In this document: piece after piece, positions 55,120 through 63,205 of the stretch | Layout: each line of letters begins with the position of its first letter | Numbering within the stretch: position 1 is the first letter of the stretch | Assembly (NCBI GenBank): GCA_022709425.1 | Contig: JAKLIW010000011.1 | Span: 38,412-102,411, forward strand | Length of the DNA stretch: 64,000 bases | From: a bacterium | Lineage (GTDB): Bacteria; UBP6; UBA1177; JAKLFG01 | Direction: 5' to 3' | Made by a program: the position numbers and the translations under genes | The notes under the pieces: model-generated | The model's database searches: none | Seen by the model: only the letters and a program-made list of their open reading frames with translations | Told to the model about the DNA's origin: nothing

Positions 55120-55760
55120 GTCTGAGTCTCGTCGCCTTTCGGTTTGAGCGCCTTTCGAGTATCCTGCATGTCCTTGTGGATGAGCGTGAGTTTCTCGAGC
55201 ACCGACCGGACGTACTGCAGGGTGTCGCGGCTGTTCTTGACCAGATCCTTGATGGAACTCGCGACCACCGCGAAGCCTTTGCCCGCCTCGCCGGCGCGCG
55301 CCGCCTCGATCGAGGCGTTGATGGCGAGAATGTCGATGTTCTTGGTGATGGTCGAGAAGTCGGCTATCGATTTCTTGATATCCTTGATGTTGTGCATGAA
55401 GCGCTCTTCGATGGAACTGAATTCCCCCTCTATAACCGCGCTGAGGAGGCGATAGAGAACCCGCGCCTGATCGCTGGTGATGAGGGTGGTCCGTTTCGGG
55501 AGGTGTTCGCGGATGAGGGCAAGGATGTCGGCGCGCGAGTCGGCGATCTCGAAGAGCACGTCGAGATCGGGCTGTTTAAGCGCGTCAAGATGGTTCGTCG
55601 AAACGCGCAGTTGCCGCTCGGCGGCGTACCGCAGGGCCGGCGCGTCGCGGAATTCGTCGGTGACGATCATCACCTCGGCGGCGCCCGGGATCTTTTCGAG
55701 GAATTTCAGGAAGGCGAGGGTCGCATCGCCTCCGCCCACGAACGCTATCTTCATCGTCAT
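55113..55760 (-). CDS. Rossmann-like domain fused to a shortened chemoreceptor signalling hairpin
   Basis: A 215-aa soluble protein (ATG at 55760 behind AAAGGAGGCACAC). Residues 1-115 begin MTMKIAFVGGGDATLAFLKF with a GGGDA nucleotide-binding-like loop and resemble an NAD-binding domain. From about 135 a methyl-accepting chemotaxis signalling segment follows: IKKSIADFSTITKNIDILAI, then NASIEAARAGEAGKGFAVVA, the CheA/CheW-binding tip. The hairpin's return arm is cut short. No transmembrane region. It could sense redox or a dinucleotide and address the chemotaxis complex. Confidence 0.8.
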   Translation of the reverse strand: MTMKIAFVGGGDATLAFLKFLEKIPGAAEVMIVTDEFRDAPALRYAAERQLRVSTNHLDALKQPDLDVLFEIADSRADILALIREHLPKRTTLITSDQARVLYRLLSAVIEGEFSSIEERFMHNIKDIKKSIADFSTITKNIDILAINASIEAARAGEAGKGFAVVASSIKDLVKNSRDTLQYVRSVLEKLTLIHKDMQDTRKALKPKGDETQTY

Positions 55761-55851
55761 GTGTGCCTCCTTTCTGCGGCAGAAGAACGGTCGATGATAG
55801 CACAAAATAGTATTTTGGCAAAGAAACTCGCGCGCGCGACACCGCTTTATA

Positions 55852-55879
55852 TTGAAATATGGCGCGAGTGTGGTATTGT
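55852..55879 (+). promoter_or_regulatory. Candidate promoter of the pheS-pheT-map operon
   Basis: TTGAAA (55852-55857), 16-nt spacer, TATTGT (55874-55879), 36 nt before the pheS ATG. The leader is too short for a T-box or attenuator peptide. Confidence 0.5.
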
Positions 55880-55915
55880 GGCGGCGTTGTTGCGTTTTGC
55901 GCAAAGGAGCTCAGG

Positions 55916-56932
55916 ATGAAGGAAAGACTCGAAAAGATGCGCGGCGAGTTCACCGCGCAGTTGAACGGTGCGGCGAGTCCCGAAGAGGCCGAAAAGGTGC
56001 GCGTGGCGTTCCTCGGCAAGAAAGGGGCGCTAACCGAAGTTCTGAAAGGAATGAAGGACCTTACCCCCGATGAGCGGCGCGAAGTGGGCGCTCTGTCGAA
56101 CACCCTCAAGGATGAGTTCGAAAAGCTCATCGCGGCGCGGATGGCGACGCTCGGCCGGGTCGAGATAGAGAAACAGCTGGCGGCCGAATGGCAGGATATC
56201 AGCTGGCCCAGTGGCCTCAAACGCGGCGCGGCCCATCCGGTCGCGGTCATCCGGCGGCGGGTCAAGGATATCTTCATCTCGATGGGGTTCGAGGTGCTCG
56301 ACGGTCCCGAGATGGAGGAGGAGGAATTCAACTTCAACAAACTCAACATACCGCCCGATCATCCGGCGCGCGATTCGCAGGACACCTTCTGGCTCACCGA
56401 CGGCAAGCTCCTGCGGACCCACACCTCGCCGGTGCAGGTGCACGGGATGCTGTCGCACACCCCGCCGTTCAAATTCATCGCCCCCGGCAAGGTCTACCGC
56501 AACGAGGCGGTCGACGCGAGCCACGAACACACCTTCCACCAGATCGAGGGGATGGTGGTCGACAAGAACATATCGGTCGCCCATCTGATATATTCCATGA
56601 AGACGCTGCTGACCGGCATCTTCGAAAAAGAGGTCGAGGTGCGCCTGCGCCCCGGCTTCTTCCCGTTCGTCGAACCGGGCTTCGAACTCGACATCAAGTG
56701 CCTCATCTGCGGCGGCAAGGGGTGTTCGGTCTGCAAGCAGGGCGGCTGGCTCGAACTGATGCCGTGCGGCATGGTCCATCCGAATGTCCTGCGTCACGGC
56801 GGCATCGACCCGGAGGAGTTCTCCGGCTTCGCCTTCGGGCTCGGTCTTGAGCGGCTGGTCATGATGAAGTACGGGATCGACGACATCCGCCTGTTCCACG
56901 GCGCCGATCTCCGTTTCTTCACGCAGTTCTAA
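55916..56932 (+). CDS. pheS: Phenylalanyl-tRNA synthetase alpha subunit
   Basis: A 338-aa class II synthetase subunit from the ATG at 55916 (AAAGGAGCTCAGG before it). N-terminal coiled coil with GKKGALTEVLKGMKDLTPDE. Catalytic core motif 2 (RTHTSPVQVHGMLSHTPPFK; APGKVYRNEAVDASHEHTFH QIEG) and motif 3 (GFAFGLGLERLVMMKYGIDD), plus FFPFVEPGFELDI. Full length for the bacterial alpha chain. Followed 12 nt later by pheT. Confidence 0.97.
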   Translation: MKERLEKMRGEFTAQLNGAASPEEAEKVRVAFLGKKGALTEVLKGMKDLTPDERREVGALSNTLKDEFEKLIAARMATLGRVEIEKQLAAEWQDISWPSGLKRGAAHPVAVIRRRVKDIFISMGFEVLDGPEMEEEEFNFNKLNIPPDHPARDSQDTFWLTDGKLLRTHTSPVQVHGMLSHTPPFKFIAPGKVYRNEAVDASHEHTFHQIEGMVVDKNISVAHLIYSMKTLLTGIFEKEVEVRLRPGFFPFVEPGFELDIKCLICGGKGCSVCKQGGWLELMPCGMVHPNVLRHGGIDPEEFSGFAFGLGLERLVMMKYGIDDIRLFHGADLRFFTQF

Positions 56933-56944
56933 GGGAGGCCTACG

Positions 56945-59329
56945 ATGCTTTTGTCGCTGTCCTGGATACAGGAATATGTCGATCTGACGGGCTTCTCGCC
57001 CGAAGAGATCGTGAAACGGCTCGCGCTCTCCACCGCCGAGATAGAGGCGGCCCACTGGGTCGGTCGCCATTTCGAACAGGTGAAGGCGGCCCGCATAGAG
57101 AAGATAGAGAACCACCCGAACTCCGATAAACTGCACCTCGCTACGATATTCGACGGGAAGAATACCGCGACGGTGGTCTGCGGCGCCCCGAACATCGCCG
57201 AAGGTCAGGTGGTGCCGTATGCCTCGCTCGGGACGGTGCTCCCCGGCGATTTCGAGATAAAACCGGCGAAGATACGCGGCGTCGAGAGCCGCGGGATGCT
57301 CTGTTCGGTCAAGGAACTGGGGCTCGGCGAGGACCATTCGGGCATTTTGCAGCTCGACAAGAAGATGGAGCCGGGCACACCGCTTTCCACCCTCTACGGC
57401 GGCGCCGATTTCGTCATCGAGATCGAGAACAAGACGGTCAACCACCGCCCCGACCTCTGGGGTCACTACGGCTATGCCCGCGAACTGCGGACCATCTTCA
57501 ACCGGCCGTGGAAAAAGAAACTCGACTTCACCGGCATCACGCCCGATAAAAAGGAAGAGACGCTCGCCATCGAATTCACGACCGACAAGGCGCTCCACTA
57601 CATCGGCGTCAAGATGTCGGGCGTTAAGGTCGGGCCGTCGCCGCGCTGGCTGGTTGAGCGGCTCGCGGCGGTCGGCAGCCGGTCGATCAACAACATCGTC
57701 GACATCACCAACTTCGTGATGCTCGAAACGGGCCATCCGCTCCACGCCTTTGACCGCAAAAACATCGCCGGCTCGACCATCATCGTCCGCAATGCCAAAG
57801 CGGGCGAGAAGTTCACGACGCTCGACGGTTTCGAACGGACGCTCATCGACCGCGACATCGTCATCGCCGACAAGGACAAGGCGGTGGCGCTCGGTGGCGT
57901 GATGGGCGGCCTTCACAGCGAGGTCGAACCGGGCACCACCGAACTCATCATCGAATCGGCCCTCTTCGATCCGGCGACGATCCGCCGCACCGCCAACCGG
58001 CTCGACCTGCGGACCGACGCGGCGCAGCGCTTCGAGAAGGCGCAGTGGGTCGAGAATTCGTGGCTTGCGGTACAGCGCTGTATCGAACTGATAAAGGAAC
58101 TGGTCCCCGGCGCGCAGGTCACCTCGGAGGTGGCCCACCGTGACGCGAGTCAGAACTACGGTTTCAAGGGGACGATACGGCTTTCGGCCGACCGCATCCG
58201 CGCCATGCTCGGCGTGCGGCGCGACGACCTGCCCGATGCCCGCATCGAGAGCATCCTGACGCTCCTCGAGTTCGGTGTGACCCGGACCGGCGACGATATG
58301 GTGCTCGCCGTGCCGCCGCACCGCCGCAGCAAGGATGTGTCGCTCGCGGCCGATATCGTCGAAGAGATCGGGCGCATCTACGGCTACGACAACATCATGC
58401 CGCGACCGCCGCTGTTCCCGATGCTCCCGCCGCCGCGCAACCGCGCCCTCGAAAAGGAGGAGAAGATACGCGACCTCCTCGTCCGCGAATATACCGGCTA
58501 CGAGATACTGACCTATTCGTTCCTGAACGAGACCGAGAAGAACGCCTTCCCGGCGCCCGATGAGACGCTCGTCATGGTGCAGGGGGCGAAGGAATCGCCG
58601 TGGCTCCGCTACACGATGGTCCCGGGGATGCTCCGGGGTCTGGCGGTCAACCACCGGCAGTTCGAGAGCTTTACGCTTTTCGAGTTCGGCCGGGTCTTCC
58701 GGCGCGGCGGCGAATCAAGACGGCTCGCGGTGCTCCTGCGGGGCGAGTCCGATATTTTCCGCGCCGCCAAACGGATCGGCGAATCGCTCATGCGTGAATT
58801 CGGCGTCCCGCAGTTCCGCTTCGAGCGGCCGACCCCCGATAATCCGTTCTTCGCCGCCCAGACGCTCCATCCGGGGCGCGGCGCGCTCCTGACCGCGATG
58901 AAGAAGAAGGTCGGCATACTCGGCGAACTCCACCCGGCGCTCCTTGCCCAGTGGGACATCAAAGGCCGTGCCGGCTATATCGAGATCGATCTCGACCTTC
59001 TGTGCGATCTTCCGGAGAAGAGCGAGAAATACAAGCCGCTCCCGAAGTTCCCCGCCACCTTCTTCGAGCTGACGGTGCTCGCCCCCGAGCGGACCGAGGC
59101 CGATACCTTGCGGAAAGTGGTCGAGAAGACCGTGAACCGCGATACCTTCGCCGGCTGCGAGTTCGTGAGCTCCTACAAAGGGCAGGGGGTGCCCGAGGGG
59201 CAGGTGAGCCTGAGCCTGCGCGTGACGCTCGCGGCGCCCGACCGGACCCTCACCACCGACGAGATGAAGGGGACGCAGGAATCTCTCATCGCCGCGTTCG
59301 ACAAACAAGGTTGGAAACTCAAGGGCTGA
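56945..59329 (+). CDS. pheT: Phenylalanyl-tRNA synthetase beta subunit
   Basis: A 794-aa beta subunit. It shows the N-terminal LLSLSWIQEYVDLTGFSPEE, the EMAP/OB-type tRNA-binding domain (VKAARIEKIENHPNSDKLHL; VCGAPNIAEGQVVPYASLGT), B3/4 editing domain (NRPDLWGH equivalent NHRPDLWGHYGYARELRTIF), B5 domain, the core-like domain (ESFTLFEFGRVFRRGGESRR) and the C-terminal ferredoxin-fold anticodon-binding domain ending TDEMKGTQESLIAAF. Complete. Confidence 0.97.
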   Translation: MLLSLSWIQEYVDLTGFSPEEIVKRLALSTAEIEAAHWVGRHFEQVKAARIEKIENHPNSDKLHLATIFDGKNTATVVCGAPNIAEGQVVPYASLGTVLPGDFEIKPAKIRGVESRGMLCSVKELGLGEDHSGILQLDKKMEPGTPLSTLYGGADFVIEIENKTVNHRPDLWGHYGYARELRTIFNRPWKKKLDFTGITPDKKEETLAIEFTTDKALHYIGVKMSGVKVGPSPRWLVERLAAVGSRSINNIVDITNFVMLETGHPLHAFDRKNIAGSTIIVRNAKAGEKFTTLDGFERTLIDRDIVIADKDKAVALGGVMGGLHSEVEPGTTELIIESALFDPATIRRTANRLDLRTDAAQRFEKAQWVENSWLAVQRCIELIKELVPGAQVTSEVAHRDASQNYGFKGTIRLSADRIRAMLGVRRDDLPDARIESILTLLEFGVTRTGDDMVLAVPPHRRSKDVSLAADIVEEIGRIYGYDNIMPRPPLFPMLPPPRNRALEKEEKIRDLLVREYTGYEILTYSFLNETEKNAFPAPDETLVMVQGAKESPWLRYTMVPGMLRGLAVNHRQFESFTLFEFGRVFRRGGESRRLAVLLRGESDIFRAAKRIGESLMREFGVPQFRFERPTPDNPFFAAQTLHPGRGALLTAMKKKVGILGELHPALLAQWDIKGRAGYIEIDLDLLCDLPEKSEKYKPLPKFPATFFELTVLAPERTEADTLRKVVEKTVNRDTFAGCEFVSSYKGQGVPEGQVSLSLRVTLAAPDRTLTTDEMKGTQESLIAAFDKQGWKLKG

Positions 59330-59330
59330 C

Positions 59331-60092
59331 ATGCACAAGGCCGGCATCATCATCAAGACCCCGGAACAGATCGAGCGGATCGCCAAGGCGGGCGCGCTCA
59401 CCGGGCGCCTTTTCGACGAACTCAAGGGCTATGTCAAGCCGGGTGTCACGACGCTCCAGATAGACGCCTTCGCCGACCGGTTCATCAAGAAGAACGGCGG
59501 GAAGGCGACCTTCAAATCGGTCGCCAACTATCACCACGCCACCTGTATATCGATCAACAACGAGGTGGTCCACGCCATCCCGCGCAAAGATCGCGTCGTC
59601 CAGCGGGGAGACATCGTCAAGGTCGACTGCGGCGTGACGCTCGATGGCTACATCGGCGACCGGACGATGACCTATATGATGCCCGGCGTGAGCGATACGG
59701 CGCGGCGGCTGGTCGAGGTGACGCGCCAGTGTCTCGACCTCGGCATCCGGCAGATGGTCGTCGGCAACCATATCGGCGATATCGGCGCGGCGATACAAAA
59801 ATACGCCGAGATGAACGGTTTCTCGGTGGTCAAGGAATATGTCGGTCACGGGACCGGTATCCGGCTCCATGAGGACCCGCCGGTGCCGCACTACGGCAAT
59901 CCGGGCGAAGGGGAACGGCTCCGCGAGGGGATGGTCATTGCCATCGAGCCGATGATAAACGAAAAGGGGGAGGGGTGCCGGGTGCTTCCCGACGGCTGGA
60001 CGGTGGTGACCACCGACGGCGGCCTGTCGGCGCAGTTCGAGCACACCATCGCAATAACGGCGCAGGGTCCGCGCATACTGACGGAGGGATAA
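59331..60092 (+). CDS. map: Methionine aminopeptidase, type I
   Basis: A 253-aa metalloprotease removing the initiator methionine. All five metal ligands are visible: Asp in GDIVKVDCGVTLDGYIGDRT (two), His in VKEYVGHGTGIRLHEDP, Glu in MVIAIEPMINEKG and Glu in SAQFEHTIAI. Starts one base after the pheT stop, so translation is likely coupled. Confidence 0.96.
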   Translation: MHKAGIIIKTPEQIERIAKAGALTGRLFDELKGYVKPGVTTLQIDAFADRFIKKNGGKATFKSVANYHHATCISINNEVVHAIPRKDRVVQRGDIVKVDCGVTLDGYIGDRTMTYMMPGVSDTARRLVEVTRQCLDLGIRQMVVGNHIGDIGAAIQKYAEMNGFSVVKEYVGHGTGIRLHEDPPVPHYGNPGEGERLREGMVIAIEPMINEKGEGCRVLPDGWTVVTTDGGLSAQFEHTIAITAQGPRILTEG

Positions 60093-60093
60093 G

Positions 60094-60423
60094 ATGGCGA
60101 AAAAAGGGGGCGGAGCGGTCGGCGTCCTGCTGAAGGCGCTCCTGTTCGTGGTCTTCGTGATACTGCTCGCGAATTTCTGCTGGGGCGGCAAACCGCTCTA
60201 TAAAGTGGTGTTCCCGGGGCTCGACCGGAGCGTCGAGGCGACGGTCGACAAGGTCGGCGACGCGACCAAGGAGGGCCTTGAGAAGGCGAAGGACACGGTG
60301 GTCGACACCGCGCAGGAAGTGAAGGATAAAGTGACCGGCGAGGCCAAGAAGTCGGAATTCTCCAAAGAGGATCGCGAGAAGCTCGATCAGGTCATCAAGG
60401 ATAATGTCGAAAAGAAGAAATAA
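60094..60423 (+). CDS. Small membrane protein with amphipathic helix
   Basis: A 109-aa protein with an N-terminal transmembrane segment (VLLKALLFVVFVILLANFCW) and a charged amphipathic helical tail (EATVDKVGDATKEGLEKAKD), similar in style to YtxH-like or stress-related helical proteins. It begins one base after the map stop. Its C-terminal coding end overlaps the nth start by 20 nt. Function unknown. Confidence 0.7.
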   Translation: MAKKGGGAVGVLLKALLFVVFVILLANFCWGGKPLYKVVFPGLDRSVEATVDKVGDATKEGLEKAKDTVVDTAQEVKDKVTGEAKKSEFSKEDREKLDQVIKDNVEKKK

Positions 60424-61120
60424 AGATCGGGGTCAGGCAACTGGTGCGCCTGACCCATCTCTCATTTTCACGCGGCTCCGGCAGTGGTCGGCGTCGCTCG
60501 CATACGCTCCCATCATCGATCTTATGGCTGCCGAAAGCGAAAGGGGTCAGGCGCACAAGTTGCCTGACCCCAATTTCGCTTGGAGAATACTCGCCGCGAC
60601 GATGCTCTCGGCCCGCACCAAGGACGAGACGACCGCGGCGGCGGCGCGGCGGCTCTTCGCCATCGCCGAGAACCCCGAAAAGACGCTCAAAGTGCCGGTC
60701 GCGAAACTTGAAAAACTTATCTTCCCGGTCGGCTTTTATCAGGTGAAGGCGGCCCGGCTCCATGATCTCGCCCGCGCCGTCATCGAGCGGCACGGCGGCG
60801 TGGTGCCGCGGACGCTCGACGAACTCACCGCGCTTCCCGGCATCGGCATCAAGACCGCGACGCTCGTCCAGATAAAGGCCTTCGGCATCGACGAGATATG
60901 CGTCGACACCCATGTCCACCGCATCGCGAATATGTGGGGTCTTGTCGCTACCAAACAGCCCGACGACACCCGCCCGGCGCTCAAAAAGGTCGTGCCGAAG
61001 AAGCACTGGCGCTCGGTCAATCAGGACCTCGTGACGCTCGGCCAGACCATCTGCAAGCCGCAGAAACACTACTGCGACCGCTGTCCGGTCAGCGACCTCT
61101 GCCCCGCCGCGACAATCTAA
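60404..61120 (+). CDS. nth: Endonuclease III-like DNA glycosylase with two in-frame palindrome insertions
   Basis: A 238-aa base-excision repair enzyme. HhH motif ELTALPGIGIKTATLVQIKA with catalytic Lys, catalytic Asp in EICVDTHVHRIANMWG, and the iron-sulfur loop C-x6-C-x2-C-x5-C (CKPQKHYCDRCPVSDLC). The N-terminal part is odd: residues RGQATGAPDPS and RGQAHKLPDPN are encoded by two copies of a 27-nt palindrome. The second lies just before FAWRILAATMLSARTKDETT, the conserved helix. An ATG at 60524 is an alternative start that would still include the second copy. Confidence 0.88.
   Translation: MSKRRNKDRGQATGAPDPSLIFTRLRQWSASLAYAPIIDLMAAESERGQAHKLPDPNFAWRILAATMLSARTKDETTAAAARRLFAIAENPEKTLKVPVAKLEKLIFPVGFYQVKAARLHDLARAVIERHGGVVPRTLDELTALPGIGIKTATLVQIKAFGIDEICVDTHVHRIANMWGLVATKQPDDTRPALKKVVPKKHWRSVNQDLVTLGQTICKPQKHYCDRCPVSDLCPAATI
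60430..60456 (+). repeat. REP-like 27-nt palindromic element, copy 1
   Basis: GGGTCAGGC-AACTGGTGC-GCCTGACCC; 9-bp perfect stem. It is the reverse complement of copy 2 with a single mismatch in 27. It lies at the end of the small membrane gene's downstream sequence and within the nth reading frame (codons 9-18). Confidence 0.85.
60544..60570 (-). repeat. REP-like 27-nt palindromic element, copy 2
   Basis: GGGTCAGGC-GCACAAGTT-GCCTGACCC on the plus strand, inverted relative to copy 1 and 114 nt away. Inverted pairs of this size resemble BIME/REP elements mobilised by RAYT transposases. It is read in the nth frame as GQAHKLPDP. Confidence 0.85.
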
Positions 61121-61128
61121 AGTTCAAC

Positions 61129-63099
61129 TCACTGCTGTTTCTTAAGGTCAAGTCCGCCGGGGTACCAGTAACTGGTGTACTGCCCGTAGCCGTAGACGCC
61201 GATGTAATAACCGAGAGTGCCGGTGATGACATGGTTTCCCTCGTTGCCGGGGCCAAGCAGGACCGTCGTGGTGGAGAACCCGGTGGTACCGATGGGGACG
61301 AAACCCGTCACGGGAGCGCCGTCGAGCGTTACGGTGCCGCTGGTCGGCGCGATGATATCGACGAAGTTGAGTTCGTAGTTGGTCGGCGCGTGAAATAGGT
61401 AGTCCTTGCGGTACTGAATAGTGGGGACCGCGAGGCTCATCGCCGGATCGCCGGTGCCGCCGCCGGCGCTTTGCCCCTTCATATACTGAGAGACCAGTAT
61501 CTTCTTGTCGGCCGTTATCTTGAAGGGAAACTGGTAGTCGAGTTCAATGTAGTTGCCCATGCCGCTGAGCGACGATGGCCACTGCGGGTTGGGGGGATCG
61601 TAAGTGAGCGCGGTCGCTTCCGCGTCGGTCGAGATGATGCGAACGAAGGCCGCTTTTTTGGTGGCGGCGTCGTTGATGGATGGCGCGGTCACGAGATATT
61701 CGAGACCAAGCGTCGAGAGGGGGAACATCGATTCTTCGAGGTGGTCGCAGGCCCCCACGTCGTACGGGACATAGGTGCAATTGTGGCCGCCGATGACCTG
61801 CACCGGTTTGTCGGCAGTTATCTTGGTGCCGGTGAGGTCGACAGAAAGTCCGTCATTGGGGCCGCCCGAGAGGACTTGAAGCACCGAGCCCCGGTTCATG
61901 GTCACGGTGCCGGTGCCGTTGTCCGCTATGCCGCCACCGCTCAGCACCACCCCGCCGGTCGCCGAGGGGGTCACGGTGACGGTGGTGTTGTCCTGCGAGG
62001 CGATGACCGCATAGAAGCCCCACTTGTCATCGACCTCGATGGAGGTCGCCCGCGAGGCGACAATATACTCCTTGTCCCAGACATTCACCGGTAGTAGCAG
62101 TGACGCGTCGTTGGTGTAGGAATAGGTGTTGCCGACCACATATTCGAGTGGATTGAACTGGTAGACCGTGACCGGCATGTTGGTCCGCAGGCGGTAGGCC
62201 TGATCAGGTATCAGCGCAGAGGACATAGGATTGAGCGCAGGGGTCCACGGTAGATAGAGTATCTTGACCGACGAGGCGGGAACGGTATCGGTCAGGATGG
62301 TAGCGCTTCCCTGCGTCACGGTGACGGTCGCGTCGGTCGCGGTCGAATTGCTGACGACTGCCGCGAAATGAAGGATGCCCGCATTCCCCTCGGTCTCGAT
62401 GTAGGCATTCGAGGTTACGGTGGGATAGTAGTCACAACCGATATAACTTGCGTTGCCCAACGCCTGCGGAGAACATAAACCGGTACACATCCCGCTTTCA
62501 CAGGAACTTCCTTGCAGGGGATCGCACTCGTATTCCAAAAGTTCTTTTCCGTTCGCGAGACATATTTTGGATATATTTCCATCGCACTCAGCCTGCAGAG
62601 GGATGCAGACACACCCGGGGACACCCTCTTTGAACCCGTCGTTGGCTATGCCGTTGCAGTCATTGTCGAGGTCGTCGTCACAATTGTCGATCGTCGGTGT
62701 CGTTTCGCCTTCGCAGGGGCCCCAAGTGTTCTGTTGCGTACAGGTCTGGGTTCCCGCCTTACATATACCGTATCCGGCGGTTCCTGCGGGGCCGCTATAG
62801 CAGGAGCGTGCCTGCCCGACGGTATCGCAGGGGGTTCCCACTTCATCGTTGTCGGGTTGTTGTGTCTCATCGGACGAAGAATCGGAGGCTATATCGTCGC
62901 TACCCGGCAGGTCGCTGTCCTCGAAGCCCGGTTTCTTGACGCATTCATTAAGCAGGGGGTCGCAGAACCACGTTGAGTCGGGGCAGTCGGTGTCGTGTCC
63001 GCAGTAAATGGTCTCGGGTTCGCTCTTCTCTTCCGGGGTGCAGGAACCCAACAAGAAGGTCACGACAGCCATGATGCACGAGAAAAAAATGATCTTCAT
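61129..63099 (-). CDS. Large lipoprotein with IgGFc-binding-like domain
   Basis: A 656-aa protein from the ATG at 63099 (GATGGAGGAACTT before it). Lipoprotein signal IIFFSCIMAVVTFLLGSCTP. Next is a Cys-rich region (CGHDTDCPDSTWFCDPLLNE), an acidic linker, a MopE-like Cys/Asp segment (CKAGTQTCTQQNTWGPCEGE; NCDDDLDNDCNGIANDGF) and, from about residue 220, a beta-rich domain resembling the IgGFc-binding N-terminal family (YLPWTPALNPMSSALIPDQA; VTVYQFNPLEYVVGNTYSYT; GHNCTYVP). It is probably displayed on the outer membrane. It converges with nth. Confidence 0.88.
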   Translation of the reverse strand: MKIIFFSCIMAVVTFLLGSCTPEEKSEPETIYCGHDTDCPDSTWFCDPLLNECVKKPGFEDSDLPGSDDIASDSSSDETQQPDNDEVGTPCDTVGQARSCYSGPAGTAGYGICKAGTQTCTQQNTWGPCEGETTPTIDNCDDDLDNDCNGIANDGFKEGVPGCVCIPLQAECDGNISKICLANGKELLEYECDPLQGSSCESGMCTGLCSPQALGNASYIGCDYYPTVTSNAYIETEGNAGILHFAAVVSNSTATDATVTVTQGSATILTDTVPASSVKILYLPWTPALNPMSSALIPDQAYRLRTNMPVTVYQFNPLEYVVGNTYSYTNDASLLLPVNVWDKEYIVASRATSIEVDDKWGFYAVIASQDNTTVTVTPSATGGVVLSGGGIADNGTGTVTMNRGSVLQVLSGGPNDGLSVDLTGTKITADKPVQVIGGHNCTYVPYDVGACDHLEESMFPLSTLGLEYLVTAPSINDAATKKAAFVRIISTDAEATALTYDPPNPQWPSSLSGMGNYIELDYQFPFKITADKKILVSQYMKGQSAGGGTGDPAMSLAVPTIQYRKDYLFHAPTNYELNFVDIIAPTSGTVTLDGAPVTGFVPIGTTGFSTTTVLLGPGNEGNHVITGTLGYYIGVYGYGQYTSYWYPGGLDLKKQQ

Positions 63100-63126
63100 A
63101 AGTTCCTCCATCAAAGATATCATAAA

Positions 63127-63156
63127 ATATCATGCGTTATCAGCGGCGGATGTCAA
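63127..63156 (-). promoter_or_regulatory. Promoter of the large lipoprotein gene
   Basis: On the minus strand TTGACA (63156-63151), 18-nt spacer, TGATAT (63132-63127), 27 nt before the ATG. The -35 is a consensus match. It lies between fabD and the lipoprotein, so the latter has its own promoter. Confidence 0.65.
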
Positions 63157-63205
63157 GACATTTTTTATGTGCAGGGGGAGGTGGTGGAGAAAAAAGAGGA
63201 AGGTA

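Noticed and set aside
55801..55915. T-box or attenuator leader for pheS
   Set aside because: Leader after the candidate promoter is about 30 nt, too short, and no specifier or Phe-rich peptide is visible.
56030..58654. Minus-strand open frame of 874 codons
   Set aside because: Antisense to pheS and pheT; a by-product of high GC at third codon positions.
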